DNA of 64,000 nt. Origin: Cichorium intybus (Eukaryota; Streptophyta; Magnoliopsida; Asterales; Asteraceae). A program made the translations under genes and the position numbers. The notes beneath the pieces are model-generated. The model did not search any database. It saw only the letters and a program-made list of their open reading frames with translations, and was not told the DNA's origin. The stretch covers positions 83,577,894 through 83,641,893 of the forward strand of contig CM042010.1 in NCBI GenBank assembly GCA_023525715.1, given 5' to 3'. This document shows positions 10,220-20,651 of the stretch, in pieces (positions within the stretch are counted from its first letter, which is position 1; every line of letters starts with the position of its first letter).

Positions 10220-11287
10220 GTCTCCCGCTTGGATAAGTCTATGGCTATAATTACTAATTTAACCTCTAATTAATCAGCAAACTGTAGCTTCCTAGAAACT
10301 GCTGGCGCACTCTGACCTAGTCAGTTCTGTCCATAGATAAGTGATCATATGATCCTTCGTTCAACAAGATATTTCCGGACATGAGACATGGATTGAGATC
10401 AATCTATGTCCGGTACTCTGTTTCCCGATTTCCGATTCTGCTTATGACTTTAGGACTTATAATTGAACACATCAATTCAGTCCTGGATGGCCAGCACTTT
10501 AGTCAACTTCAAAATCATCGAGAGGCCTACAGATATCTGTTTCCCATCAGGGTCAAGGAACGAATAAGCTTCGACTCATATGCTTATATCTTTTACCAGT
10601 CAAATTATTCACAACAACACATTTTATAACATCGAGTTACCGATGCATTTTCATACCATCAATGAACAACTGCATGTAAATTATAACTCATATCTCTCCA
10701 CTTCAAGATCATAAGATATTATCGTATCAACATTTCTTGTGATATAATCCATGAAGCAATCTATTGAGCGTGGGTTTATCCAATATTCAAATCTCTATTT
10801 CTAAGTACTCATGAATGTTGTAGCAATCATATTGCTATGTCTAATTCCTTAGACAGTCTACAAACCAATTCATGACAGTCTTGATTCAATACTTACTTCC
10901 CAAAGTATGAGCGACTGTGGACCTTTCTGAATAATTAAATTATTCGGGAAGTAAAACATGCGAAAGCGAAACATAAAGATCTGACTGGCAGCTACTCCTC
11001 CTTATTACCAAGTCTCTACGAGGTAATCACCAAGTCGGATCTTGTCATAAACTATTATCGGTTTCAAGATTTCTTTTAAACTTTCAATTCTAATTTTATA
11101 GCTATGTCTTTATGAACCTTTCACTCTTTCTATGTATCCAAAGTATCTTTTACTGATGCACTTTATTGTAGATGATCCAATCGGATGTTCTTCCGATGAC
11201 ATCTCAATACGTTATCCTGTCTTTTTCTCTCCTAACTCCATTCTGGTAATGTGTACTGTGACTTCCTAAGACTGATTCGAGGTGATA

Positions 11288-11319
11288 TGATGTGCCGGTG
11301 AACCACACGCGCTCCATCA
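11288..11319 (-). other. Family hairpin, 3' copy 2 of D
   Basis: Arms TGATG and CATCA around the conserved loop (minus strand GAGCGCGTGTGG then TTCACCGGCA). Counterpart of 55588-55619 in M. Confidence 0.6.
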
Positions 11320-12222
11320 AAATACCAACGAGATTCTTTAACCATGAAGTCCTTTAACGTCAAATTACCACTTTGAAAAAATCTTTCAAATTATTACTAT
11401 TACTTTCACCCCAATCATTTCCCAATGAAAACAAACCATCCAGTATTCCCAGCCAGACAATGTCCTGAATCCAACTTACTATGCCCAAAGCATCAAGTCA
11501 TCAGGATATGTTCATGACATTTTGATCGATCCAAGAAACTTGTGGAACCCGATCTAATCTTATTCCAAACCCTTTCGGAATCTAAAGATTATTTATAATC
11601 CTTGTGTCATGATTTTCGAAAAACTATTTCCTTTCAGAGACTCTTTACAATGGCTAGGTCTATGCTGACGATTTCATCTATCCAATAGATGTTTGTGAAT
11701 TACGTGAGTATGTTGCACCTTCTTTATTTCTTTCATGCCAAGTCATCACACTTTGCAATGATAGGAAAAACCATTTCCTAGGGCTATGCATCTTGAATCT
11801 CATCAAGATCATCTTGGCAGAGTTTCGATCTATCTAATAGACGTTTACAACCACCTGAGTATGCCGTATCTCTATTAAGTCTTTCATAGAAATCCGTCTC
11901 TTAACACAAAGTCATTACACTTTGTAATGAAAAAGACGTTTCCTAGAAACAATATGTAACCAACATATGGAGATAGTAGATAATAGCGACACTCCCACTG
12001 ACTTTGACTCTTTCGGACTCTTCACAAAATCCAAACCTTTTTGGCACATTTTGAGAATCCGAAACCTTTCTGACATAGTTATGGGAATCTTTCAGGCTGT
12101 TCACAAAATCCAAAACTTTTGGCACATTTTGAGAATCCGAATTTCCTTTCTTGCGAGGTGCCCATGGGATGAATCCTGCGGCCATGTACCTACTGTATTT
12201 GCATGCTCTTTGTGAGTCCTTA

Positions 12223-12256
12223 TTAGTGTGCCGGTAATCCACACGCGCTCCACTAA
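12223..12256 (-). other. Family hairpin, 3' copy 1 of D
   Basis: Arms TTAGTG and CACTAA around the conserved loop, here with GGATTACC in place of GGTTAACC. Counterpart of 54583-54618 in M. Confidence 0.6.
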
Positions 12257-13392
12257 CGTCTCACAATGTGCCACGAAGTATCCTTTTGGATTTTATCTTC
12301 TATTGAGAGTGCTTCTCTCGGAATCAATTGCTTGACTCTGAGTATCGTCTCAATCAACCAGATGTTCAGTAAGTACATTTCTATCCATGTCGCTTTCTTT
12401 TGATGATTCAATTACTCCCACTGGTTTTTAGACTAGGTGTAAAATCAATCAAATTGTTACATAGACGTGTCTCGCCTTAAGGTTCTCTTATTTGGCAACA
12501 ACCGGGCTCACCAATGCTTCCAAGTAGTCGGACTGCTAATCCGTACCAACATTAGTGTTTTACCACTAATTGGTATGTCACCCAGATCACAACACTTTAT
12601 GACGGTGACTAATACTACTGGTTAAGAGAAGAGTATGTCAGGTTTAATAGGAATCTGATTCATGCCCAAAGCCTAGTGATGACTAAAGGTTCTTTCACTT
12701 GGCTAATCCTGATCTGATCCAGGACTGTCTTAACTCCCACTGTTTCCTTAGAACATGAGTCCTTTCTAAAAGAGCTATTCTTTCACAGGTACAGCGGGAT
12801 AGCCAATGAAACGATATTGCTGATCAGGTTCAGGCTAGTCATGAGGTTCGGACGAACGCTACATGACCCTGGACTTTCTATGTACAAGTGGGACGATCCC
12901 AGCTTTACATTTCAGACAGTTTCTGCATAACCTACTTAGTCTAAGATGTGGTCGGAATATGGTTTCTATGGTCTGACTGGTTGAATATTCAATTCATCGA
13001 AAAACTAATTGGAAATGTATCTTATACATCGAGGTCGAACTATTTCGACCAATGCTCCATCATCTTCCCTAAGATACATTATAACCATTAATGTTCTTGG
13101 AAGATGATAAACTGTGAAACATTTTCTCAGTCTATGTTGTCACTCAGGTTCTGTTGATCTTATACTTCCTTTGAAATCCTTGAACACTTCAAGGTTTCAA
13201 TCAATCGCTTATTCTGATAAGCGAAGCCATATTTGTCATACTAATTGGCAAATATCATGAAGAATAACTAATTGTGTTGTGTTCGAAGATTCGAGCAATA
13301 CACAGAAACTTATGTGTATGTTGCTCAAAATCTTAATATCTTTTACATTTCTATGTAAATTTATGACTTTGTTAATTTGTTCAAGATATGCA

Positions 13393-13660
13393 ATCATCAC
13401 CTGAATCTAAGTCAACTGATTCTAAAATCCTATCCTCTGGATCTTTGGGTGATTCATTTCTTGCCACATATGCTTTATAAAGAACTTAATCATCATGTGA
13501 CTCTAAGTCAAATGATTCCAAAGTCCTGTCTAACTGGATCTTTGGATGATTCATTTCTTGCCACACATGGTTTTATTAAGAACTCAATTCATCATGTGAC
13601 TCTAAGTCAAATGATTCCAAAGTCCTGTCCAACTGGACCTTTGGTTGAATTGATTTTATA
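13393..13660. repeat. 99-bp tandem repeat, about 3 units, in D
   Basis: Units start at about 13393, 13491 and 13590, each with a CATCATGTGACTCTAAGTCA-like core. M (about 53280-53450) and H (about 37040-37200) have two related units. As the period is a multiple of three, the strand antisense to the elements stays open in all three (13377-13661 here). Confidence 0.8.
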
Positions 13661-14029
13661 AAATATATTTTAAAAATCATAGAAAACACAATTCATGAAT
13701 CCAAACACTTTGGATGCATCATCATTCAAGTCATTACCATTCATGCAATTAACACACGCATACAACATTTCAAGGATATACATGTATTAAAAGAAAAATT
13801 AACATTTTATAAAACTGAAATATCCTCGAACAGGTAATGTCGCACGCATCTAATAAGCTAATAACAAGGTCATAGTATCTAACTAAACTCCAAAACTGCA
13901 TGAGCTTCAGATCCAATCCGAATGTGCTCCTTTGCAACAAAATCCCGCATCCTACCTAGTCCATGCATACAGAGAAAATGTGATAAACACATCATGTATC
14001 AAGGAAATAAGCATCAGGAGTTCTGAGCT

Positions 14030-14824
14030 TTAAGATATTCATGAGTTGCCAAACCGTTCGGCTTTGGAGCATTTTTCCAATCTTTCTGTGACTGTGTCCC
14101 ACCTTGTGGATTCCCAGTTTGATACATCGAACAATCGGTCCAGACGATCTGGATCATTTCTTGATGTGCCTTAATACTGGACTCAATCATGAAGCAGCTG
14201 AATCAATGGAACTATGCTTCTCCATGAACAACTCATACAGAGTCGACATTGAATGCATTTCCATGATTGTCTTAATCTGGTTACCCTTTCTGTTCATCTA
14301 GATGAACAGATCAGCGAGTCGAGCTAATGCTTAACTCCCGATCAGAAGGGGTGACCTAATTTTATACAGTTTGCACATGTATCCCTCAATCATGAGAACA
14401 TGGAAACTGGTGCTACTTCCTTCTAGCTTGCAACTTCAAGCTCTTTGAATATCCTAGTTCGTTCCTTTTTCAACCAGTTCTCGGAACCTTTCCTCAACCA
14501 GCTGTGCTAACTTATCTGACCCCAGGAATTCTAAATCCCTGCGGAACTCGGGGTCCATGATAAATAGCATGAGGCAACGAACTTCCTTTGACTTGATAGT
14601 CAAGGGGTCATGCTCATCACAAGCTATTGTGCGATGCCATGATTTGGTAGAACAATGAGCGGACACTTAGTCAGATATGGTTTGCCAGCAAAACTAAGAA
14701 TCATTCTCTAATTGCAAAGCCATATCACATAGCCAAGGCCAGTTAGCCTTACCATATTGAACAGGTGCTTTCTGAGACTCTCAGAAATGGGTGAAGGAGG
14801 AGAATTGACACTATCTTTAGACAT
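14030..14824 (-). pseudogene. D gag, broken
   Basis: On the minus strand an ATG at 14824 starts a frame beginning MSKDSVNSPP, matching MSEDSVNSPPPP of H. It soon breaks; a later open part (14666-14454) reads SKEVRCLMLFIMDPEFRRDL and RFRELVEKGTN, homologous to H gag. Copia UBN2-like gag without a recognisable zinc knuckle. The plus-strand frame at 14104-14301 is its antisense shadow. Confidence 0.7.
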
Positions 14825-15061
14825 CTATAAAATTTGAATTAGTTTAATTTTAATCCTTCTTAAACAATTACCCAATATATTATTTAATGAGGCTTGGATC
14901 CAAAATACCCCAACTATGGTGTGAAGAAGGATGCCGTAATCACAACATAATGGTCATTAAGGTAGATAAACATTTATCATTTTCAATCTTATGAAATTCC
15001 TAGATCTGTTGAGATTCATTGAACTGTTCATTGGCATGTTTAATCTCGGATATGCTCTACT

Positions 15062-15092
15062 GTTTGTGACTGGGATGCCGAGGATCACAAAC
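15062..15092 (-). other. Conserved leader hairpin (GTTTGTGA/TCACAAAC) of D
   Basis: Perfect 8-bp inverted repeat, GTTTGTGA 15062-15069 with TCACAAAC 15085-15092, enclosing a conserved 15-nt loop. A weaker hairpin with TGAA/TTCA lies just downstream near 15018-15032. Confidence 0.65.
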
Positions 15093-15151
15093 TGGATGTG
15101 AATAACCATGCAAATATGCTCGGTAACCTCAATGTCATTTATCATCTCTAA

Positions 15152-15267
15152 TTGATGTGCCGGTTAACCACACACGCTCCATCAACAATGATAAATCATG
15201 AGAAACTCATTACCACTCTTTATGAGCCCCAATTAGTGTGCCGGTTAACCACACACGCTCCACTAAT
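15152..15267 (-). other. Twin leader hairpins of D
   Basis: Hairpin 1 (15232-15267) has arms ATTAGTG/CACTAAT; hairpin 2 (15152-15185) has arms TTGATG/CATCAA. Both loops contain the 8-nt palindrome GGTTAACC. Arms of hairpin 1 differ from E and M on both sides at once (A-T in place of G-C). Confidence 0.7.
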
Positions 15268-16167
15268 GTCTCATAAAGTATAATGTGTAATTTCATGGGT
15301 TAGCATCTTTTCACATTTTTCCTAAAGTAACTAGATTTGGGATTTTATAAAGTTGTTCTAGTACTTTCATTAATAACATTATACTTTTAATGAGATTAAG
15401 TTGTCCTATCAAACCCGTTCGGCTAACGACCCTCCACTGATCAAGAGAGCAGTGGGTGAGAGTGGGCACCCATTCAACCGCCATTTTATAGGCAGTTTCC
15501 TTATACCCTCCTTATAGACCAGCTTCGTGAATGAGGCCTACTATTGATTTGACTGACCAATTATCTTATACATATACTATTAACTTTTAATTATAGTATA
15601 TATAAGATGTAATTTAAACCTTTTAAAATATTCCTGGTTTATCTTTTAATTTATTAGAAATTTAAACTATTAAATTTAAAATTAAATTAAACCTTTAAAA
15701 CATTTAATTCATCTTTTAATTAAACAATTAATTAAATTAATTAAATCAAAATATTTTAGACTTTTAAAATATTCCTAGTTTTATCTTTTAAATTTTCGAA
15801 ATTTAAAACTATTAAATTTAAAATTAAATTAAACCATTAATTATCTTTTAATTAAACAATTAATTAAATTAATTAAAACTAGATAGGTATCACAAAATAA
15901 TCAAATTAATTTAAACCTATCTTAAACCCCCTAATTTTCGAAATTAACAAATAATGGGTTTAAGGTTATCCATTTAAATAATTAAAGTTACCAAAAATAG
16001 AAAGCCTTCTAAAACCCTAATGAGAAAATCGAAAATCATAGAGGGGAGGGGCTAGGGTTTCCAATACCCTAACCCTAAAATCGATATGGCCAATTAGGGT
16101 TTATAAGCATTAAACCCTAATTTTTAGGAAGACAATTATAGCAATTCAACAAGAAAACAACCAAAAT

Positions 16168-16179
16168 GCTCTGATACCA
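16168..16179 (-). other. Primer binding site of D (tRNA-iMet type)
   Basis: Minus strand TGGTATCAGAGC, one base inside the 5' LTR. Confidence 0.9.
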
Positions 16180-16180
16180 C

Positions 16181-16959
16181 TGAAAGGTTTTATGCAAATC
16201 TATGAACTAAAATCCTAAGTTCACATGCAACCTAGATTGGATCTATGTTTTCTTCTAATTGAACATACAATAAATTCCTAAAGGCCACAAGAAAATAACT
16301 AAAATAATAAAATCAGAAAAAACTAACCTTTTAGTTGTTTCTTGCAAGCTAAGCAACGCAAGTGCCTTGCCTCAAATGAAGTCACACCCAAAACTAGGGT
16401 TTTTGAAAGTTCCAGAGAGAAGGAAGAGAGGAAAAATTCGTGGCTTTTATGGTGCCTAGGGGTCTCTATTTATTGTTTCCAAGTGACCACCAGATAAGCC
16501 TTTAGAGATAAACCATTTTGAATTCAAATAAGATAAACCTTTATCTATCAATTCAAATCTATTTATCCTAACATATAATAATCGAAATTATGGATAATCC
16601 CTCCATAATTTCGTTGCCCACTTAAACTACCATAATTGTCACTTACTCAACTATTGAATAATAACAATTCAGCCCCTGCACCTTTAATTAATCAAATTAA
16701 TCACCAAATTAATTCCAATTAATTACAGATTAATTTCTAATTAATTAATATAGTTTCTAATTAATATATTATCACTATAATATATTAATAAACTATTTAT
16801 TTTATTTCTATTGATTTATTAATCATATAATAAATCAATATTTCTCTCTCCTGGATTTTCTACTAAAACTCTAGCCATGAGGGCAACCCAAATGGACTTT
16901 GCTACTATCAGTTAGGTAAATACAAATTATTAGTCATGGCTTAGACACCTAATCCAACA
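16181..16959 (-). repeat. 5' LTR of D
   Basis: Same 779-bp length as the 3' LTR, with a modest number of scattered substitutions. Followed by CAAAG at 16960-16964. Confidence 0.92.
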
Positions 16960-17657
16960 CAAAGATCATAATTGGCGGCTAGGGTTTAGAAAACCCTAGC
17001 TTCCCTTCCTTTTCTGCGAATTGCATGCTGCCATGATTAGTTGGTTGTTATTTTTGGTAATTATTGGATAATTAAAATAACTAGAACCCCTTATTTTTGC
17101 TTGCAATTTTCGATACTACGTATAAGGGTTAGGAAAATTAATTTGATTAATTTTTTGTGATTCCCTTAATTGATTTAATTGGTTTAATTAAATTATTTAA
17201 TTAAAAGACCAATTAAATCACTTAAAGACTTAATTTAAATTTTCAAAAAATTCATAATAATTTGAGAAAATTAGTAATAAATTAAATCTAAAATATTTTA
17301 ATAAGATTAAAATATATCTTATATATTTATGATTAAAAGTTAATATTTATATGTAAGATAAAAACTGGTTAGTCTTACCATTAGTAGGCCTCATTCACAA
17401 AACTGTCCTATAAAGAGGGTATAAGGTGACTGCGTATAAAATGGCAATCTAATGGGTGTCTACTCTCATCCACCGCTCTCCTGGTCAGTCGAGTGTCGTT
17501 AGCCGAACGGGTTTGATAGAATCGCTAAGCCTCTTAAAAGTATAATGCTATAATTGAAAGTACTACAACTTTGAACAAAAACCCAATCTAGTTACTTTAG
17601 GTCAAAAAATGTGAATTGGTGCTAATCCATGGAATTGCACATTGCACTTTGTGGAAC

Positions 17658-17773
17658 GTTGGTGGAGCGTGTGTGGTTTACCGGCACGCCAACTGGGGTC
17701 TGCTAAGAGTCGCAATGGGTTTCTCGATTTTGCCATTATTGACGGAGCGTGTGTGGTTAACCGACACGTCAAT
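17658..17773 (+). other. Twin leader hairpins of E (possible dimerisation/packaging signal)
   Basis: Hairpin 1 (17658-17693): arms GTTGGTG and CGCCAAC (one G-T pair). Hairpin 2 (17738-17773): arms ATTGACG and CGTCAAT. The 22-nt loops are nearly identical and begin GAGCGTGTGTGG; that of hairpin 2 contains the palindrome GGTTAACC. Both arms of hairpin 2 differ together from TTGATG/CATCAA in D, H and M. The structure is read from sequence; the role is inferred from position and palindromic loop. Confidence 0.7.
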
Positions 17774-17831
17774 TAGAGATGGTAATTGACTTCGAGAGTA
17801 CCGAGCTAATTCACATGGTTATTCACACCCG

Positions 17832-17907
17832 GTTTGTGATCCTCGGTATCCCAGTCACAAACAGTGGGGCATTCCCGAGATTGAAACATGCTATTGAACA
17901 GTTCAAT
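17832..17907 (+). other. Two further conserved leader hairpins of E
   Basis: Stem GTTTGTGA (17832-17839) with TCACAAAC (17855-17862), and stem ATTGAA (17893-17898) with TTCAAT (17902-17907), loop CAG. Both are kept in F, H and M with partial changes. Confidence 0.65.
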
Positions 17908-18127
17908 GAATCTCAAAAGAAACTAGGAATTCCATTATAATTAGATTATGTTTCCGTGGTGGGATTGGTTGAATTGTCATTCGCCTACCTTATAAAATTT
18001 ACAATAAAGATTACGGCATCCCTCTTCGATATTGTAGATTGTTATTGTAGGATCCTAGCCTTATATTTATTATTGGGTGAATATAAGGCTTATTTATATA
18101 TATCTAAACTATCTTCTTCTAGTTTAG

Positions 18128-18865
18128 ATGTCTTCTGACCAAACCGCCCCCACTCGAACCCCGGTAATATCACCTCGATCTTGTCATTGTGCTCCAAAGT
18201 GACGTTGGACGGAACTAACTACAATGACTGGATCTGCAACATCAAAATGGCTCTTAGGTTTGAACACAAAGAGTATGTTCTAGAAACCGAGCTTGTTGAG
18301 GTTGACCCAGATACCGCTACTCCCGAGGAAATCGCCTCGTACTAAAAACACTCGGATGATGCAACCAAAGTGGCTTGCATCATGATCGCCACCATGAACC
18401 CTGAGCTGCAAAGAATTTACTAGGACTGTTGGCCTTACGAAATGCACAAAGTGCTCATGGAAAAGTTCCGCAAACAAGAGCGCATCGAAAGGCGTGAGGT
18501 TGTAAAAGCCTTCACTAACGATAAGCCTAAAGATGGAGAGTCCATCTGCACTCATGTTCAAAGGATGCACGGTTATGTGGAGAGGCTAAGGAAGCTAGAA
18601 ATACCTGTTCATGAGGATTTAGCTGTTTTTTGTGACCAGTTCACACTGGTGTATCATTTGAACCACAATCAGGCAACTCTGGATAAATTACACCGCATGT
18701 TTCGTACTGCTGAAGACGGGATGAAGGGAAAAGGTCTGCTCACTATTAACCCGCCTGTCCTGGCTATTGGCTCTGGCAAGGGAAAGAAACGGAAGGGCCC
18801 TCCAAAGCAAAACTGGAGGGAAAAGTTTCATGTTGGGTCATCTAGCAGTGACCCAAGAACCAAGT
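18128..18865 (+). pseudogene. E gag, N-terminal part, broken
   Basis: ATG at 18128 (MSSDQT). A frameshift before the LTLDGTNYNDWI block puts the main gag in another frame, and two stops follow (after EEIASY and after PELQRIY). The last open part, 18442-18870, holds the MHKVLMEKFRKQERIERREV region and ends at the B2 insertion. UBN2-like copia gag, homologous to F gag throughout. It continues after B2 at 20652 with the zinc knuckle region. Confidence 0.82.
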
Positions 18866-20646
18866 TGTAACATCCCAAAATTTTAGGGTAAAATTAAAAA
18901 AAAATTAAACGAACACTTCAATATAAGAAAAGCCACTTAATTAATTTTGATAAAATTCCATAACTTATAAGTTTAATGAAAACATCCCAGGTTTAACAAA
19001 AGTTAATGAAATCACAACATAGCGGAACATCCATTCAAAAACAGTCCTCCAATGAAGCAGCACAGTGTATACACGTCACGCCTTGCCATCCATGGTACCT
19101 GATGTACCTGAAATAGTAGTTTATATAGGGAAAGGGTAAGCACGGAGCTTAGTGAGTTCCTCAAAATACCATACGATCCATCACACAACATAGAACACAT
19201 CATAACCATTCATATGTCTGTGAGACTCGCGGGCTATCCCTGTTCCGCCTGAAGACTCACGAGCTGTTCTCGTTCCGTCTTATCGCTCGCAGGCTTTTCC
19301 CGTTCCGTCGAATGACTCACAGGCTATTCCCGTTCCGCCTATTGGCTCGCGGGCTGTTCCCGTTCCGTCCACAAACAATCATTATCATAGCAATAGTTCA
19401 TACAACTATCATAACAGGTAAGATCACCTTAGTCTAACATATCTTCCTTCCTACGCATGCAATATCACCTATAGTATAGTGAGAAGACTCACCTGATTGT
19501 AGTTGACTATATCGTTTATCTTTCTCGCCTTTGTATTTCCTTTCAACTTTCACTGTTAACATAATAAGAAATCTATCATTTCTTAATCCTTAACTATATT
19601 ATAGTCGCATCATAAAATCCTTCAATAATTCCAACATGATACTCCATGATTTATCAAGTAAAGAACGGCCAAGTAGAAGATTAGATGGGGTGGCAGGATC
19701 CTTTCAGCATTTTAGCCTTTCGGAAAATCCAACAACCAGATCCCAACTAATCGGCCTAGTCACCGTCCTCGTAAGTAAATCAATCGGTATTATTTTCAGA
19801 ATTACGAATTGTTATAATAAGGACGTTTTTAAGGTTTTTGTTTACTATTGTTGGAAATGAATATGTTATACTTATTACATATTCTACTTCTTAACACAAA
19901 AATTATTTTACAATACCTAATTAAACTATAGAAAGGTTTGTAGTTACCTTATGACCAGTCGTCGAGATCTATAACTTCTTCGTTAGGCTTTTGACCTTCC
20001 TTCCGCTCACTTCTTACACTCTAGTGCTTAGAAACCTCTATATATTGGATTGAGATTTGTTGGTGTGGTTTATGAGATGTTTTGGGGGGTGTTTATACTT
20101 GAATTCTTGAATAAAAAATGGCATGACACTTTTGACAAAATATTTTAATAATATAACTTTGTTGAAATTAATACCTTCTAGAATCAGTCTGTTCAAGACT
20201 GGTTTAGCCGACTTTAAACCCATTAAATTCACGTTTTTATTTGATATTTTGCAGAAATTTATCTCAATACCTTTCCAGGGATGTATTTTACGTATTTATA
20301 CGATTTTTCTATGATTTATTATGAATTTTTGAAAACAGACTATCTAATCTGTCAATTCCGAACTAATCAGTAAAGATTGCATTTTTTACCATAGATAATG
20401 TCATTTTCAAGCTTACTATTATTTTTGGTAATTGTACTAGACTCAATTTGTAAACTTGGTGCACTGGTTTAAGGTCCAAACGATTTTCCTAGAATTAATT
20501 ATGATTTTTCTAAAAACGACACAAAATGCTGATTTTCATATGAAATTGTAACTAAAGTTTTTCTTAGCTTTATAACTACCAAAAATCATATAATTCCTAA
20601 CACTCTTATTTTAAGTATATGTTATAATCAGGATACGGGTCTTACA
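18866..20646 (+). mobile_element. Solo LTR B2 of a gypsy-type element in E's gag
   Basis: A 1781-bp LTR starting TGTAACATCCC and ending GGGTCTTACA, flanked by CAAGT at 18861-18865 and 20647-20651. E's gag continues on both sides. No internal region is present, so the element was reduced by recombination between its LTRs. An inverted relative (B1) lies at 1-1591. The frame at 19636-19860 is shared with B1 but has no known relatives. Confidence 0.95.
19221..19375. repeat. About 30-bp minisatellite, 5 units, inside LTR B2
   Basis: Same repeat as 1032-1238, here on the opposite strand and with five units (CCCGTTCCG cores), two fewer than B1. Confidence 0.88.
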
Positions 20647-20651
20647 CAAGT

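Larger units (their letters stand above)
10220..14029 (-). pseudogene. Vestigial pol / 3' region of D
   Basis: No open pol remains. The same region in H and M still shows RT-like traces (a YVKASGSI-type motif followed by FAMKD-like sequence), so it is best read as decayed copia pol. It holds locally repeated blocks: at 12020-12145 a pair of units with TTTGGCACATTTTGAGAATC, and at 13393-13660 a 99-bp tandem repeat. Two copies of the family hairpin lie at 12223-12256 and 11288-11319. Short open frames (10381-10629, 11943-12242, 11967-12215) are not supported as genes. Confidence 0.6.
14825..16180 (-). other. Leader of D (PBS to gag)
   Basis: About 1.36 kb without coding sequence; very AT-rich at 15590-15960. 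It holds the twin hairpins (15152-15267), the GTTTGTGA hairpin (15062-15092) and the block CGTTCGGCTAACGACCCTCC (15415-15434) that recurs in the leaders of E, H and M. Confidence 0.7.
9441..16959 (-). mobile_element. Element D: gag-only copia-type retrotransposon inside E
   Basis: Two 779-bp LTRs (9441-10219 and 16181-16959) flanked by CAAAG at 9436-9440 and 16960-16964. On the minus strand: PBS, structured leader, broken gag, long region with vestigial RT-like sequence, polypurine tract. Same family as M (49968-57509). No working pol, so mobility would have needed proteins from another element. Confidence 0.92.
16965..18127 (+). other. Leader of E, continued after D
   Basis: Non-coding sequence between the PBS (9345) and gag, resuming after the D insertion. 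Contains the conserved block around 17500 (GTCGTTAGCCGAACGGGTTT), the twin hairpins and two further hairpins. The short frame 17956-18138 is not supported as a gene. Confidence 0.75.

Noticed and set aside
10381..10629. 82-codon frame in D, similar to frames at 24126-24413 and 56476-56658
   Set aside because: Recurs because the 3' regions of these elements are homologous; strand relative to the element differs between copies and no domain is seen.
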